Shown here: positions 13,600-13,731 of the stretch, piece by piece
How positions within the stretch are numbered: position 1 is the stretch's first letter
Layout of the letters: every line of letters begins with the position of its first letter
Source: an uncultured Lachnospiraceae bacterium
GTDB taxonomy: Bacteria > Bacillota > Clostridia > Lachnospirales > Lachnospiraceae
Length of the DNA stretch: 13,731 nucleotides
Reading direction: 5' to 3'
Assembly: GCA_902797015.1 (NCBI GenBank)
Contig: CADBRG010000214.1
Location: 1-13,731, forward strand
Translations under genes and position numbers: made by a program
The notes under the pieces: generated by a model
Database searches by the model: none
What the model was told of the DNA's origin: nothing
Seen by the model: only the letters and a program-made list of their open reading frames with translations

Positions 13600-13667
13600 A
13601 AAAAACCTCTTACCTGTCTCATACGTTTTTTTCTTAAGAAAATCGTATCAGAACAATAAGAGGTTTT
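13600..13667 (-). promoter_or_regulatory. 66-bp inverted repeat / hairpin leader with T tract before the flavoprotein gene
   Basis: The outer arms AAAACCTCTTA (13602-13612) and TAAGAGGTTTT (13657-13667) are perfect. Symmetric inner arms TCATACG (13619-13625) and CGTATCA (13644-13650) match except for one C-C. A near-central TTTTCTTAAGAAAA (13629-13642) follows. On the minus strand the structure ends in T6 (13605-13600), about 10 bp before the ribosome site. It could be the terminator of a gene beyond the window, an attenuator of the flavoprotein gene, or a protein operator. No strong sigma-A promoter is visible in the 130 bp upstream of the start codon; GATAAT near 13671-13676 has no good -35. 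Confidence 0.6.
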
Positions 13668-13711
13668 CATTATCAAAATCGTTATTTTCGTAAGCGTTAT
13701 CCATTCATTCA

Positions 13712-13726
13712 TGTGCACTTTGCACA
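13712..13726. repeat. Short perfect inverted repeat at the window edge
   Basis: TGTGCA-CTT-TGCACA, 6-bp arms. It lies about 135 bp upstream of the flavoprotein start and might be a regulator site. Nothing else supports a function. Confidence 0.3.
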
Positions 13727-13731
13727 CGACC

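Noticed and set aside
13578..13727. N-terminal extension of the flavoprotein
   Set aside because: It crosses the inverted repeat and T tract, has no ribosome site, and precedes the normal start of the FAD motif by 50 residues.

Overview
The window reads as chromosomal DNA of a Gram-positive anaerobe of the Clostridia, most like a Lachnospiraceae gut bacterium. This rests on strong AGGAGG-type ribosome sites, sigma-A promoters, a singlet glycine riboswitch, SPase II lipoproteins, a secreted SH3b protein of a type common in that family, and a stand-alone flavoprotein/ferredoxin pair. There are no rRNA, tRNA, IS or CRISPR sequences. Family assignment is inference from protein style, not from a marker gene.

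Left part (1-3500). A minus-strand operon runs from a TTGACG/TATGAT promoter (2664-2692) through a single-aptamer glycine riboswitch with a terminator expression platform (2457-2593). It continues into a sodium:alanine/glycine symporter and a cysteine-synthase-like PLP enzyme, and ends at a hairpin terminator (21-56). Upstream on the same strand is an unrecognised 142-residue coiled-coil protein. A plus-strand gene then encodes a secreted SH3b protein with a 3D-like C-terminal domain. Its leader carries TGTAAC repeats with the exact spacing of a WalR box.

Middle (4160-8120). After a terminator and an intergenic set of three degenerate 41/61-bp repeats come, on the minus strand, a GH13 glycosidase and a universal stress protein (one transcription unit) and a LysR regulator. 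The LysR gene is divergent from a YczE-type membrane protein. The two divergent promoters share a single self-palindromic -35 hexamer inside a 14-bp palindrome, a plausible operator for the LysR protein.

Right part (8138-13731), all minus strand. A five-gene metal uptake operon contains a Fur-family repressor (probably Zur), a metal-binding lipoprotein (ZnuA-like), an ATPase (ZnuC-like), a permease (ZnuB-like) and a small lipoprotein resembling the C-terminal OB-like domain of YcgQ/TIGR03943. Three copies of a GAGAAYCATTCCC operator sit on its promoter. Upstream lies a two-gene unit of a fumarate-reductase-like flavoprotein, which lacks the known fumarate-binding and catalytic residues, and a one-cluster ferredoxin. 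It is preceded by a 66-bp inverted repeat ending in a T tract, just before the ribosome site.

Nothing in the window is clearly a new defence or mobile system. The best leads are the flavoprotein/ferredoxin pair with its hairpin leader, the WalR-like control of the 3D-domain protein, the YcgQ-like lipoprotein in the zinc operon, and the unexplained intergenic repeats.
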